Positions 15,316 through 24,035 of a DNA stretch of 35,542 nt are shown here, piece after piece. The translations under genes were made by a program, and so were the position numbers. The notes under the pieces are model-generated. The model was not told the DNA's origin. It saw only the letters and a list, made by a program, of their open reading frames with translations, and did no database searches. Source of the stretch: Deinococcus sp. (GTDB taxonomy: Bacteria; Deinococcota; Deinococci; Deinococcales; Deinococcaceae); assembly GCF_018260555.1 (NCBI RefSeq), contig NZ_JAGLBB010000032.1:1-35542 (forward strand), in the 5' to 3' direction. The first letter of the stretch is position 1; every line of letters begins with the position of its first letter.

Positions 15316-17889
15316 ATGAACACTGACCTGACCCCGCCCACCTCTTCCGCCGACACCGGGCACCCGGCGTGGCGGTCCGTGCCGCCGCACTTCACGGCGC
15401 AGCAGCGGGCGGTGGTGGTGGCCGTGCGGGATTCCGGGCGTCACCTGATGATCCGCGCGACCGCCGGGAGCGGTAAGACCACCACGCTGACCGAGGCCGC
15501 GTGGCACGCCGGGCCGCGCAGCGTGTACTTCGTGTACAACCGGCACGCCACGGCCGGGGTCGCCTCCCGCCTGCCGCCCGGTCTGCCCGCGCGCACACTG
15601 CACGCCCACGGGCTGGGCCTGCTGTACCGGGGACACCAGCCTGGCCGGGCGCAGGAGCCGGGTCAGCCGGGCGGTGTGAAGCGCGTCCTGGACCTGCAAC
15701 CCACCAAGACCGCCCGACTGCTCGGCGCCCCGCAGGACGGGCAGGGTCCGGCGCTGCTGCCCGCAGCGGTCACGGCCGCCGACCGGGTGTGCCTGCGGGC
15801 GGTGCTGTCGGCCCTGACGCGTGCCTGGGACACCTGCCGGGAGCAGATGCTTGACCCGGCCGACCCGGAGGACCTGGCGTTCCTGTCAGCCCTGTCTGGC
15901 TGGCCGTCCCCGGACGCGCACCCGCACGTCACGCCGCCCCTGCGCACCGTTCTCGGTCCCGGTAGTTCGGCTGCCCTGCTGCGCGGGGCGCTGGCCCACC
16001 TGCCTGACCTGAGTGCCGCCGCGTACCGCCAGAGCGGCCTGATCGATCACACCGACATGCTATGGCTGCCGCTGCACCTGGGGCTGGGGCGCGGCGCGGT
16101 CCGCACGGCGCTCGTTGACGAGGCGCAGGACCTGACGCCGCTGCGGCAGGCATTCGTGCGGCACGTGACGGGCCTGCGCTCGAAACAACCCGGCCGGGTG
16201 ATCCTGTGCGGCGATCCGGAGCAGGCCATCTACGCGTACGCGGGTGCGGACCCGCAGGGACTGGCCCGCATGGCCCGCGAACTGGGCGCGCAGGAGTGGC
16301 CGCTCAGCGTGTCGTTCCGCTGCGCCCGCGCGGTGGTCGGCGCGGCCCGCACCGTCAGCGACTTCATCACGGCCGCGCCCGGAGCGCCGCGCGGCGCGGT
16401 CGAGCACCTGAGCGCCGCTGCCCTCGAGGTCCGGCCCGGCGAGGCGGTCCTGTGCCGCCTGAACGCGCCCCTGCTGCGACTGGCGCTGGACCTGCTCGCG
16501 CGCGGCGTGCGGGTTCACCTGACCGGCCGGGACCTCGCCGGGCGGCTGCTGGAGGTGGCGGAGGCCGCGCTGCCCCCCACCTTTACCCGCCAGCAGGCCG
16601 ACGACGGCCTGAGTGCCTACCTGCACCGGCAGCTGGAACCCCTGAACCGCACCGGGCAGCCGTCCGCACGCGCCCAACGCGCCGCGCAGGACCTGCGGGA
16701 CCTGTGCCGCTGCGCGCTGCTGCTGGCCCGCCGCGTGACCCGGCACGGCCCCGCCCGTCAGGACGACCTGCGGGCCCTGCTGGCGCGGCTGTACGCACCG
16801 CCGAGCGCCAGTGGTGACGCCGGGGCGGTCACGTTGAGTACCGTGCACCGCGCCAAGGGCCTGGAATGGACACACGTGACGGTCCTGCACCCGGAACTGA
16901 TGCCGCTGGGGGGCGGGGATCCGCAGGAGGAACGCTGCGTGCAGTTCGTGGCGTTCACGCGCGCCCGGCACACCCTGCGCCTCGCGTACGGCGCGGAAGC
17001 CTGGGCGCAGGGGCTACGCGTGCCTACCGGCCCCGACCCTGGCCGGGACGCGGCGGACGAACCGCCACGCCTTTCGGCCTCACCAGCCGTGCCAGCCGGC
17101 CGACCGGGCCGCCGTGCCCTCACGCAGCGCCCGGCCGCGCCGCCCGGCTGGCAGCCGCCGACCCTGACGGCCCGCACGGATGGCACGCCCACCTGGGTCG
17201 CGCCGGACGTGCCGGAGGCGGCCCTGTCAGCGGAGGCTGTGAAGGTGTCCGCCGCGCACGAGGCGCTGTTGCAGGCCGCCCTGCGCGCGTCCCAGCGCGC
17301 TCCGGCACTGCCGGACCCCCCGCCGCCACTGACGCTCCCCGACAACCGGGACTGGCCACTGTTCGGCGGGCCGGACCTGCTGGACGCCCCGGACCTGCGC
17401 GCCCGCCTGACGGCGCTCGCCGGGGACGCCCGCGTGACCCTGAGCGAGTGGGCAACCCTGAGCCTGACCCGGCTGGAGCGTGCGCTTGCCAGCCACGGAA
17501 CGACCGGTGACGGACTGGCCAGGACCGCGCGCATCGGTGACATGCCAGCCGGTGACGCGCCGCCCGGTGACGCGGGAACCGTACGTGTGCGCGTGCAGGC
17601 CGCCACGCTGCGGACCCTGGAAAGCGCGGCGGGCCGAGCACGCCGCGCCGTTCCAGCCTTCCGCAGACCGGCCGGGGACAGCGTCCGGGTGGTGGTCATG
17701 GAAGGCGGCGTGGCCCGCGAGGTATTCGGAACGCTGCTACAGGCCGGACCCCGCGTGATCTCGGTGGAGATGGCAGGAGAAACGCGGCGCTTTCACGCGC
17801 GGACCGGAGAGCTGCTGAACACGCCGTTTCAGCCGCTGGGAACGCACCTACCGGGGCCGACGCTGGCCGCGCTACGGCCCGCCGACTGA
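15316..17889 (+). CDS. UvrD/Rep-type superfamily 1A DNA helicase with long C-terminal extension
   Basis: An 857-residue ATP-dependent helicase. All core motifs are visible in order: Q-motif region FTAQQRAVV (26-34), Walker A ATAGSGKTT with Lys54, Walker B DEAQD (268-272), motif III GDPEQAIYAYAG (from 299), motif IV region SFRCAR, motif V TVHRAKGLEW (from 509), and motif VI VAFTRARHTL (near 545). The helicase core thus spans about residues 25-560. The last 290 residues are Ala/Pro-rich with no recognised domain, ending in a small charged segment. The insert between Walker A and B is a short 1B-like region. A 4-bp AGGA box lies about 13 bp upstream of the ATG. It probably acts in repair or replication restart; it is distinct from canonical uvrD in its tail. 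Divergent from pstS. Confidence 0.85.
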   Translation: MNTDLTPPTSSADTGHPAWRSVPPHFTAQQRAVVVAVRDSGRHLMIRATAGSGKTTTLTEAAWHAGPRSVYFVYNRHATAGVASRLPPGLPARTLHAHGLGLLYRGHQPGRAQEPGQPGGVKRVLDLQPTKTARLLGAPQDGQGPALLPAAVTAADRVCLRAVLSALTRAWDTCREQMLDPADPEDLAFLSALSGWPSPDAHPHVTPPLRTVLGPGSSAALLRGALAHLPDLSAAAYRQSGLIDHTDMLWLPLHLGLGRGAVRTALVDEAQDLTPLRQAFVRHVTGLRSKQPGRVILCGDPEQAIYAYAGADPQGLARMARELGAQEWPLSVSFRCARAVVGAARTVSDFITAAPGAPRGAVEHLSAAALEVRPGEAVLCRLNAPLLRLALDLLARGVRVHLTGRDLAGRLLEVAEAALPPTFTRQQADDGLSAYLHRQLEPLNRTGQPSARAQRAAQDLRDLCRCALLLARRVTRHGPARQDDLRALLARLYAPPSASGDAGAVTLSTVHRAKGLEWTHVTVLHPELMPLGGGDPQEERCVQFVAFTRARHTLRLAYGAEAWAQGLRVPTGPDPGRDAADEPPRLSASPAVPAGRPGRRALTQRPAAPPGWQPPTLTARTDGTPTWVAPDVPEAALSAEAVKVSAAHEALLQAALRASQRAPALPDPPPPLTLPDNRDWPLFGGPDLLDAPDLRARLTALAGDARVTLSEWATLSLTRLERALASHGTTGDGLARTARIGDMPAGDAPPGDAGTVRVRVQAATLRTLESAAGRARRAVPAFRRPAGDSVRVVVMEGGVAREVFGTLLQAGPRVISVEMAGETRRFHARTGELLNTPFQPLGTHLPGPTLAALRPAD

Positions 17890-18261
17890 CCCGCTTTACT
17901 GAAGCGGACGCGGCGGGTCAACGTCAGGGCACTGGTCCGTCACCGCCTTCAGCGGCGCCAACCCTCCCAACTCGCTGGACCTGCTCAGTGAGGCCCGCGC
18001 CGCCGCCTCAAACTCCACTGAGCTTTCTTGGGACAGGCAGTTGATCTTGATCCCTTGCACGGCCGGTCATTCGCTATGCTGCCTTCATGAATCTTCATCG
18101 TTCTCAAGGTCTGCCTCCTCTGGGCGGCAAGTGCGCCTCCGGGCGGATTATGTGAGCCGGATTCCGTCCGCATCCTTCATACCCTCGAACGGCGTCATGT
18201 TGCCAACCCCACGCCCGAAACCAGCGTTGCACCTCCTCGCACCCGTTCAACCGGAGTTCGT
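17890..18261. other. 372-bp gene-free region
   Basis: No gene is supported. A small hairpin CCGCTT-TACTG-AAGCGG (17891-17907) follows the helicase stop and may help end transcription. A piece around 18155-18175 (AGCCGGATTCCGTCCG) resembles the ends of the dispersed intergenic repeats. The ribosome site of the following gene is CGGAG at about 18252-18256. A short open frame at 18041-18265 has no family features. Confidence 0.5.
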
Positions 18262-18693
18262 ATGACCCGTCCCTTCCATGTGCTTCTGGTCGATGACAAC
18301 CCGGCGGACCTGCTGCTGGCGCAGGAGGTCTTTCATGAGTACGGCGACACGCTGCGCGTCTCGACCTGCTCCAGCGGCGGCGACGCGCTGAAGGCGCTGC
18401 GGCACCCCCCGACCCGCCCGGACGTGGTGATTCTGGACGTGAACATGCCGGTCATGTCGGGCTTCGAAGTGTTGCAGGCCATCAAGGACGATCCGGCGCT
18501 GGTGTCGATTCCGGTCGTGATGCTCTCCACGTCCTCGCACCCGGGAGACATCGAGCGGGCCTACACCCTGCACGCCAGTTCGTACATGGTCAAGAGCACC
18601 TCCTTTCAGATGTTCATGGAGCAGGTGGACGCCTTCCTCAGCTTCTGGAAGGAATGCCGCACGCCCAGCTGGCCGGAACGCGCCGGGCGCTGA
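18262..18693 (+). CDS. single-domain response regulator (CheY/Rcp1-like)
   Basis: A 143-residue stand-alone receiver domain with no output domain. The acidic pocket is Asp11-Asp12 (LLVDDNPAD), the phospho-acceptor Asp59 lies in ILDVNMPVMSG, Ser89 in VVMLSTSS fills the switch Ser/Thr position, and Lys111 is in SYMVKS. The N-terminal VDDNPADLLLAQE and the LSTSS block resemble Rcp1-type regulators that are phosphorylated by bacteriophytochrome or other histidine kinases. No kinase gene is present nearby, so its partner is elsewhere. The ATG has CGGAG 5 bp upstream. It likely signals by protein-protein contact in the cytoplasm. Confidence 0.9.
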   Translation: MTRPFHVLLVDDNPADLLLAQEVFHEYGDTLRVSTCSSGGDALKALRHPPTRPDVVILDVNMPVMSGFEVLQAIKDDPALVSIPVVMLSTSSHPGDIERAYTLHASSYMVKSTSFQMFMEQVDAFLSFWKECRTPSWPERAGR

Positions 18694-18706
18694 GCCGGGC
18701 ACGCCG

Positions 18707-18739
18707 AACGCCGCCCCGTTTTTCACACGGCGCGGCGTT
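18707..18739 (+). terminator. candidate hairpin terminator after response regulator
   Basis: AACGCCGC (18707-18714) pairs with GCGGCGTT (18732-18739) around a loop containing five T residues. It lies 14 bp after the stop codon. The T-run is in the loop and not after the stem, so termination is uncertain. Confidence 0.35.
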
Positions 18740-18763
18740 TGGTCTGAACAGCGGCCGGTCCCG

Positions 18764-18797
18764 ATTCGAGCGGATGCAGTATTCGAGCGGATGCAGT
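18764..18797. repeat. perfect 17-bp tandem duplication
   Basis: ATTCGAGCGGATGCAGT occurs twice back to back (18764-18780 and 18781-18797), followed by CAGAATGAAAGG. The AGCGGATGC core also occurs at about 26322. It lies 60 bp upstream of the next gene's start. Confidence 0.7.
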
Positions 18798-18856
18798 CAG
18801 AATGAAAGGCTGATGCACGCCTTGTCGGTCCAGTGGCCGGGGCCCGGCGTGCCAGA

Positions 18857-19621
18857 ATGCCCCCTGTGACGGACGCTGGAACGGACAGAGCCGCACTGGA
18901 ACGCGGCCGGAAGCTGATGGGGCTCTACCGGGGCGGCGTGGGCGGCGAGCGCGCCAACGCGGGCCGCCTGCTGGGCGCGCACCTGCGCACGCACGACCTG
19001 ACGCTGTTTGACCTGCACCCGGCGCTGCCGGTCACGCAGGACCTGTCGGCGCTGGATTCGTTCCGGGAGTCTGCGGCGCTGCTCTCACAGCTGGGAACTG
19101 ATGGGCAGGACGACGCCCTGACGGCCCTGGTGGACGCCGAGGACCTGACGGAACCGGAACTGCGCCGCCTGCTGGGGGCGGTGGACCTGCATAAGCTCGC
19201 GCAGGTGCGCGTGGACGGCTGGGCGTCGCTGGACGGCGTGGACCCGCAGGCGCTGGCCCAGGCGGCGGCCAGCATGACGGAAGCGGACGTGCTGGCGGGC
19301 AGCGGCTCGCTGGCGCGGCGACTGCGCTTCGCGGCGGCCCGGCAACTGTACCGGCAGACGCACCCGCTGCGGCTGATCCGCACGGGCAGCGCCGTGCAGG
19401 CGGCGTTCGTGGGGGCGCTGCTCGAGACCCTGAGCGGGCAGCCCAGCGCCGAACGCCGGGACGATCAGGGCGCGCTGCTGGGCGTTGAGGCGCACCTGAG
19501 TGCCCCGCAACTGGCGCGCGCTCGGGCGCTGATCGCCACGTTCGCGGCCGAGGCGGACCGCCGCGCCGCGCAGGCCGCCCGCGACTTCGGTGAGGAACTG
19601 GCCCGCCGGGACATGCCCTGA
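18857..19621 (+). CDS. unrecognised cytoplasmic protein, possible DUF2786-like N-terminus
   Basis: A 254-residue, Ala/Leu-rich, mostly helical protein without membrane segments or signal peptide. Residues 9-50 (ALERGRKLMGLYRGGVGGERANAGRLL in outline) weakly recall DUF2786-type domains, in which a helix rich in Lys/Leu is followed by an Asn/Ala-rich helix; this is a resemblance only. The C-terminal third (LARARALIATFAAEADRRAAQAARDFGEEL in outline) is a predicted long helix. The start is the ATG at 18857; a GTG at 18866 is a close alternative, and neither has a strong ribosome site. The gene ends 126 bp before the ATP-grasp gene, in the same direction. There is no evidence that it belongs to that cassette. 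Confidence 0.6.
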   Translation: MPPVTDAGTDRAALERGRKLMGLYRGGVGGERANAGRLLGAHLRTHDLTLFDLHPALPVTQDLSALDSFRESAALLSQLGTDGQDDALTALVDAEDLTEPELRRLLGAVDLHKLAQVRVDGWASLDGVDPQALAQAAASMTEADVLAGSGSLARRLRFAAARQLYRQTHPLRLIRTGSAVQAAFVGALLETLSGQPSAERRDDQGALLGVEAHLSAPQLARARALIATFAAEADRRAAQAARDFGEELARRDMP

Positions 19622-19747
19622 CCGCCGGCCATAGGGACAGGTGCCGGGAATACACGGGAATGCAGTGGTGCGGCGCGCGCCTTTCAGGCACAGTGTGGTG
19701 CGCGCTGGCCTCCCGGCAGCCGGGCGGGGCGCGCGCAGGAGTTCATC

Positions 19748-20827
19748 ATGACGAGTGACCGCACCACCACCCGGCCCCGCCGGGTTCTGTTCAACAAGAA
19801 CTTCAGCGTGACGGCCGCGCAGATTGCGGCCCTCAGGGGCAGCGGGTTCGAGGTCTGGGCCAGCCACACCGACGCCGGGCACGGCACGCTGGCCGCCGCG
19901 CCGCACACCTTCCTGGAACCGCCTGGGCTGCTCGGCGAGCCGTACGCCGACTGGTTGCGCCTCGCCTGCCAGGAGCACGGCATCGACGCCCTGATTCCGG
20001 GCAAGGAACGCGAACTGCTGGCCCGGCACGCCCCGGCCTTCGCGCAGGTCGGGACGGCGGTGCTGGCCCCGGCGTCCGAGGACACGCAGCGGCTCCTGGA
20101 GCGCAAGGACGAGTTCCTGCGCGGCTGGGACATGTCGGTGCTGCCGGTCCCGCGCTGGACGACCTTCGATTCGCTGGCGTCCTTCGACGCCGCCTGGAAC
20201 GACCTGAGTGAAAGCGGCGTGCGCCTGTGCGTGAAACCCGCGCGCGGCATCTACGCCAGCGGCTTCCGGGTGCTGACGCCCCAACCGGACCTGGGGTCGT
20301 TCCTGAAGGGCGAGCTGTACCAGATGAGCCACGCGGCCGCCCGCGAGATGTTTGCCGCGCCGGGCCTGCCCACCATGCTGCTCATGCACACGCTGGAGGG
20401 AGCCGAGCGCAGCGTGGACTGCGTGGCGTGGCAGGGCCGCCTGATCCGCGCCGTGGTGCGCCGCAAGGGCCCGGACGGTCAGCGCATCGAGGACCGCCCG
20501 GACCTCGTACGCGCCGCCGCTCAGATCGCGCGGACGTACGGCCTGAGCGGCATCTTCAACTTCCAGACCAAGGACCAGTCCCGGCCGGGCGATCCGGCGC
20601 GCGTGGCGAACATGCTGGAAATCAACGCCCGCGCGTCCGGCGGCCTGCGCTACAGCATGGCGGCCGGCGTGAACTTCCCGCTGCTCCTGCTGCGCGCCTG
20701 GGAGGGCACGCTCGACTGGGACGCCCTGCCGCCCGTGCAGACGGGCCTGAACGTCGCCGAGGACAAAGTGGTGAGGGTCGTGCCGCCGGCAGGATCTGAG
20801 CCGGCAGTGTCTCAGGAGCTGGCGTGA
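19748..20827 (+). CDS. ATP-grasp enzyme of Ter-type biosynthetic cassette
   Basis: A 359-residue ATP-grasp ligase. The N-terminal pre-ATP-grasp part begins VLFNKNFSV. A Lys in LERKDEFLRGW and the CVKPARGIYASGF stretch fit nucleotide binding. MLEINARASGG (near residue 297) carries the Glu-x-Asn metal-binding pair typical of the fold, so an acyl-phosphate ligase forming an amide or ester is expected. The substrate is unknown. This family sits with the TRSP phosphoribosyltransferase, HAD, StiP and CitE-like genes in tellurite-resistance-associated modules proposed (Anantharaman, Iyer and Aravind) to make a nucleoside-like metabolite; here it heads the same gene order. AGGAG lies 6 bp before the ATG. 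It overlaps the next gene by 4 bp (GTGA). Confidence 0.8.
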   Translation: MTSDRTTTRPRRVLFNKNFSVTAAQIAALRGSGFEVWASHTDAGHGTLAAAPHTFLEPPGLLGEPYADWLRLACQEHGIDALIPGKERELLARHAPAFAQVGTAVLAPASEDTQRLLERKDEFLRGWDMSVLPVPRWTTFDSLASFDAAWNDLSESGVRLCVKPARGIYASGFRVLTPQPDLGSFLKGELYQMSHAAAREMFAAPGLPTMLLMHTLEGAERSVDCVAWQGRLIRAVVRRKGPDGQRIEDRPDLVRAAAQIARTYGLSGIFNFQTKDQSRPGDPARVANMLEINARASGGLRYSMAAGVNFPLLLLRAWEGTLDWDALPPVQTGLNVAEDKVVRVVPPAGSEPAVSQELA

Positions 20828-22029
20828 CCTCTCCCCCGTCTGCCACCGACACTCCATCCGCCGCGACTGATGGAGCGACCCGGACATCCGTGACGCTGCC
20901 CAGCGGGCGGCTGGACCTGCACCTGGAGCGCTCGGCCCTGCCACTGGGCGACCTGCTGGAATTCGCGGTGCGCCGCAACCCGAAACGCGGCTTTCTGTTC
21001 GTGAGCCGCGTGCTGGGCAAGCACATTCCCATCCGCCCCCAGGTGGCGGCGGACACGCACGCGGCGCTCGCGTCGGCCCTGCCGCCCCTGACAGCGCCGC
21101 ACTTCATCGGGCTGGCGGAAACCGCGACTGCCCTGGGCGAGGGCGTGTTCCGTGCGTGGCAGGCCCGGCAGGGTGGAGGGCAGCAGGCCGCGCACGGGGG
21201 CGGCCGGGTGGGGGGCACCTTCCAGCACACCACCCGTTACCTGAGCGGACACCCGCTGCTGCTGCGTTTCGACGAACCGCACTCTCACGCGCCCGCGCAC
21301 CTCGTGTACGACCCGGGCGCGAAGGCCCGCGCCGCGCGGGAACTCGTGCTGGTCGATGATGAACTCTCGACCGGCACGACCCTGGAGAACCTGGCGCGCG
21401 AGTGGCTGGCCCTGCACCCGCACGTGAGGCACGTGGTGCTGGTCAGCCTGACCGACTGGTGCGTGCGCCGCAGCGCCGTGCAGGCCGCGCTGGGCGTCCC
21501 GGTGGACTTCGTGAGCCTGTCGAGCGGCACCTTCGAATTCACGCCGGACCCCGCCTGGACTCCCGCCGCGCTGCCCGCCGTGACCGGCGACGGCGGTGAC
21601 CGCAGCCACCTGCTGCCCGCGCGCAGCGTCCGTTACGGCCACCCGGACGCCCTGCACCTGCCGGGCGACCCGGCGGACCTGCTGGCCCTGACTGACCTGG
21701 CCGACCTGACCGGCCCCGCCGGGCCCGTGCTGGTCCTGGGCACAGGCGAGTATCAGTTCCCGGCGTTCGCACTGGCCCGCGCACTGGAAGAGGCTGGCCT
21801 GGATGTGCGCTGGAGCGCGACGACCCGCAGTCCGGTCCTGCCGGGTCTCGCCATCCGCCACGCGCTGACCTTCACGGACAACGTCGGCGACGGCATTCCC
21901 AACTACCTGTACAACGTCGCCCCGCAGGAGTACGCCCGCATTCTCGTTGCGTTCGAGGGCGACTGCCAGCCCGACCCGGCCCTGATGAGCGCCCTGGGAC
22001 CGCAGGCCCGCGCCGTGAGGCTCACGTGA
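20824..22029 (+). CDS. phosphoribosyltransferase with TRSP-type C-terminal domain
   Basis: A 401-residue protein with an N-terminal phosphoribosyltransferase domain. The PRPP-binding loop is LVLVDDELSTGTT (about 175-187), an excellent match to the type I PRTase signature. An upstream block FLFVSRVLGKHIP and GLAETATALG matches the PRTase_2 group. The C-terminal half ends DNVGDGIPNYLYNV, as in the TRSP domain that accompanies this group. It should attach or remove a ribose-5-phosphate on a base-like substrate. The GTG start is inferred from the GTGA overlap with the ATP-grasp gene; the first 20 residues are Ser/Thr/Pro-rich and may be unstructured. It overlaps the HAD gene by 4 bp (GTGA), so the three proteins are coupled in translation. 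Confidence 0.82.
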   Translation: MTSPPSATDTPSAATDGATRTSVTLPSGRLDLHLERSALPLGDLLEFAVRRNPKRGFLFVSRVLGKHIPIRPQVAADTHAALASALPPLTAPHFIGLAETATALGEGVFRAWQARQGGGQQAAHGGGRVGGTFQHTTRYLSGHPLLLRFDEPHSHAPAHLVYDPGAKARAARELVLVDDELSTGTTLENLAREWLALHPHVRHVVLVSLTDWCVRRSAVQAALGVPVDFVSLSSGTFEFTPDPAWTPAALPAVTGDGGDRSHLLPARSVRYGHPDALHLPGDPADLLALTDLADLTGPAGPVLVLGTGEYQFPAFALARALEEAGLDVRWSATTRSPVLPGLAIRHALTFTDNVGDGIPNYLYNVAPQEYARILVAFEGDCQPDPALMSALGPQARAVRLT

Positions 22030-22805
22030 CCCCCGCCTCCTGGCAGGGCGGCGGGATCGTCGCGTTCGCGGACCTGGACGACACGCTGTTCCAGACGCTG
22101 CGCAAATTGCCCGGCACCGACCCCGCCACGTTGACACCCATGACCGTGAACACCCTCGGGGCGCCGCACTCTCACGCGACGCCCGCGCAATCGGCGCTGC
22201 TGGAGTTGCTCAGCGCCGGGCACGTCACCCTGATCCCGGTCACGGGCCGCGACGCGCAGGCCATGCGGCGGGTGACGCTTTCGTTCCGGTCGTGGCAGGT
22301 CATGGATCACGGCCTGACCATCCTGACCCCGGACGGACGGCCGGACCCCGCCTGGGCCACGCAGGTCGCGGCGCACCTGCGTCCCCTTCAGGCCGCCCTA
22401 CACGCCGGAACAGCGGCCATCGCCGCGCACGCGGCGCAGACGGGCGCCCGCCTGACCCGCCACGCCGCGCACGGCCTGCCCTTCATGACCGTCCTGAAAC
22501 ACCCGGACGCCGATCCGCTCGTTCTGGCCGACCTTCAGGACCGCTGGGAGGCCGCGCACGGCCCGGACTCGCCGCTGCGGGTCATCGCGAACGCGAACAA
22601 CGTCAGTCTGCTGCCCCGTCACCTCGGGAAGGCGGCCGCCGTGCGTTACCTGCTGGGCGAGCACCTGCGCGGCGCGGCCCTCACGCTGGGACTGGGCGAC
22701 TCGGTCAGCGACCTGGGCTTCATGAACGAGTGCGATTTCGCCGTCACGCCCCGGCGCGGCCAGCTGATGCGCACGCTGCGCAGCCTCACGCTGCCGCAAC
22801 GCTGA
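22026..22805 (+). CDS. HAD-superfamily hydrolase (Cof/sucrose-phosphatase-like)
   Basis: A 259-residue cytoplasmic phosphatase. Motif I is FADLDDTLFQT (about residues 14-24), with the nucleophile and general-acid Asp pair. Motif II is in LIPVTGRD. A late Lys lies in LGKAAAVRYLL, and motif IV is LGLGDSVSDLGFM. The cap sits between motifs II and III, as in Cof-type HADs. In the Ter-type biosynthetic cassette this enzyme is expected to dephosphorylate a sugar- or nucleoside-phosphate intermediate. It starts at a GTG within the GTGA overlap with the phosphoribosyltransferase gene. A 192-bp gap with a palindrome separates it from the next cassette gene. Confidence 0.85.
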   Translation: MTPASWQGGGIVAFADLDDTLFQTLRKLPGTDPATLTPMTVNTLGAPHSHATPAQSALLELLSAGHVTLIPVTGRDAQAMRRVTLSFRSWQVMDHGLTILTPDGRPDPAWATQVAAHLRPLQAALHAGTAAIAAHAAQTGARLTRHAAHGLPFMTVLKHPDADPLVLADLQDRWEAAHGPDSPLRVIANANNVSLLPRHLGKAAAVRYLLGEHLRGAALTLGLGDSVSDLGFMNECDFAVTPRRGQLMRTLRSLTLPQR

Positions 22806-22882
22806 GCCGCCCCTGTCCGTAGGACGGCCTCTGCTATGACCGCTTCAGCTGTGACCGATTCAGCCGGAACCCGTATCGGGCG

Positions 22883-22896
22883 CGCAGGCGCCTGCG
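22883..22896. repeat. perfect 14-bp palindrome within cassette
   Basis: CGCAGGCGCCTGCG is self-complementary and lies in the 192-bp gap (22806-22997) between the HAD and StiP-like genes. The left part of that gap (about 22855-22878, GATTCAGCCGGAACCCGTAT) resembles the right end of the dispersed repeats. A TACACT hexamer at 22931 could be a -10 box for the two downstream genes. A regulatory role is not shown. Confidence 0.45.
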
Positions 22897-22997
22897 GTGG
22901 ACCGCAGACCCGTCCCTGACCGCCGCGGCGTACACTGGCCGCACGCGCCCTCCTGTCCCTGATTTTCCCGTTCCTGACCCCACCCAAGGATGCCTGC

Positions 22998-24035
22998 ATG
23001 ACGCTGTCTGTTCCACTGTTTCACTCCCTGCCGCCCGAGGACGTGCGCGTGCACCTGAACGCCGCGTCGCCCCGGCTGGTCAGCATCGACGAGAAAGAAG
23101 CCCTGATCCGCAGCGGCGTGTCTTACGGGGAACTCCTGACCCCCGAACAGGCGCCCAGCGACGCGCAGACCGCCGCGTACCACGGAGCGCTGCGCCGTAA
23201 CGGTCCCCGCGTGGGCCAGTTGCTCGCCGCCCTGAGTGCCGAGACGCTGCGCGCCTACCCGCAGCCTGTGCTGGTCTCACTGGCCCGCGCCGGTACGCCC
23301 GTCGGGTGCGCCATGCGCCGCCTCGCGCGCCGCTGGGGCCGGGACCTGCCGCACCATACCCTCAGCATCATCCGGGGCGAGGGCATCGACCGGGCGGCGC
23401 TGGCCGAGGTGCAGGCCGCGCATCCGCACGCGCAACTGATCTTCGTGGACGGCTGGACCGGCAAGGGCAGCATCCATGACACCCTCAAGGGCAGCCTGCC
23501 CGCCGGGGTCCCCGCCCGCCTCGCCGTGCTGAGCGACCCGGCGGGTGTGGCCCTGCACGCCGCCACGCACGACGACCTGCTGCTCCCGCACGCCGCCCTG
23601 AACGCCACTGTGTGCGGCCTGCTGAGCCGCAGCTTCGTGACCGCACCCGGCCAGCGTCACGCCGCGCGCCGCGAGGACAGCCTCGCCCCGCACGACCTGA
23701 GCGCCCACTACCTGGACGCGCTTGACGACCTGAGCCGCCCGTACGGACCGGACACGCCGCTGGTCAGCGGTCCCCGGCCGGTCCAGCCGCAGGCCGCCGC
23801 GCTGGCGGCCGCTGCCCGCCTGGGCGTACTCGACCCGCACCGCGTGAAACCCGGCGTGGGCGAGGCCACCCGCGTGTTCCTGCGCCGCCGCCCCGCGCAC
23901 CTGCTTGTGCGGGACGCCGCGCACCCCGACACGGGGCACCTGCGCGAACTGGCTGACGCGTCCGGCGTGCCCGTCACCACCCACCCCGACCTGCCGTACC
24001 TGGCGGTCGCCACCATCGCCGGCGGTGAGCCGTGA
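22998..24035 (+). CDS. StiP-family protein with C-terminal Pelota-like RNA-binding domain
   Basis: A 345-residue protein of the family labelled cysteine protease StiP in some databases and PRTase_1 in the Ter-system literature. The N-terminal 260 residues include VSIDEKEALIRSGVSYGELLTPEQ, ARAGTPVGCAMRR, IRGEGID and FVDGWTGKGSI; the last is a phosphate-loop-like stretch that would fit phosphoribosyltransferase chemistry. The C-terminal about 80 residues (GVGEATRVFLRR, LLVRDA, HLRELADASGVPV, PYLAVATI) resemble a Pelota/L7Ae-type fold. The actual activity, protease or transferase, is unsettled. The ATG at 22998 has AAGGA 9 bp upstream. It overlaps the CitE-like gene by 4 bp (GTGA). Confidence 0.8.
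   Translation: MTLSVPLFHSLPPEDVRVHLNAASPRLVSIDEKEALIRSGVSYGELLTPEQAPSDAQTAAYHGALRRNGPRVGQLLAALSAETLRAYPQPVLVSLARAGTPVGCAMRRLARRWGRDLPHHTLSIIRGEGIDRAALAEVQAAHPHAQLIFVDGWTGKGSIHDTLKGSLPAGVPARLAVLSDPAGVALHAATHDDLLLPHAALNATVCGLLSRSFVTAPGQRHAARREDSLAPHDLSAHYLDALDDLSRPYGPDTPLVSGPRPVQPQAAALAAAARLGVLDPHRVKPGVGEATRVFLRRRPAHLLVRDAAHPDTGHLRELADASGVPVTTHPDLPYLAVATIAGGEP

Noticed and set aside
19085..20944. 619-codon minus-strand open frame
   Set aside because: It covers the ATP-grasp gene on the other strand; the composition is Gln/Arg/Gly-rich shadow and no motif is seen.
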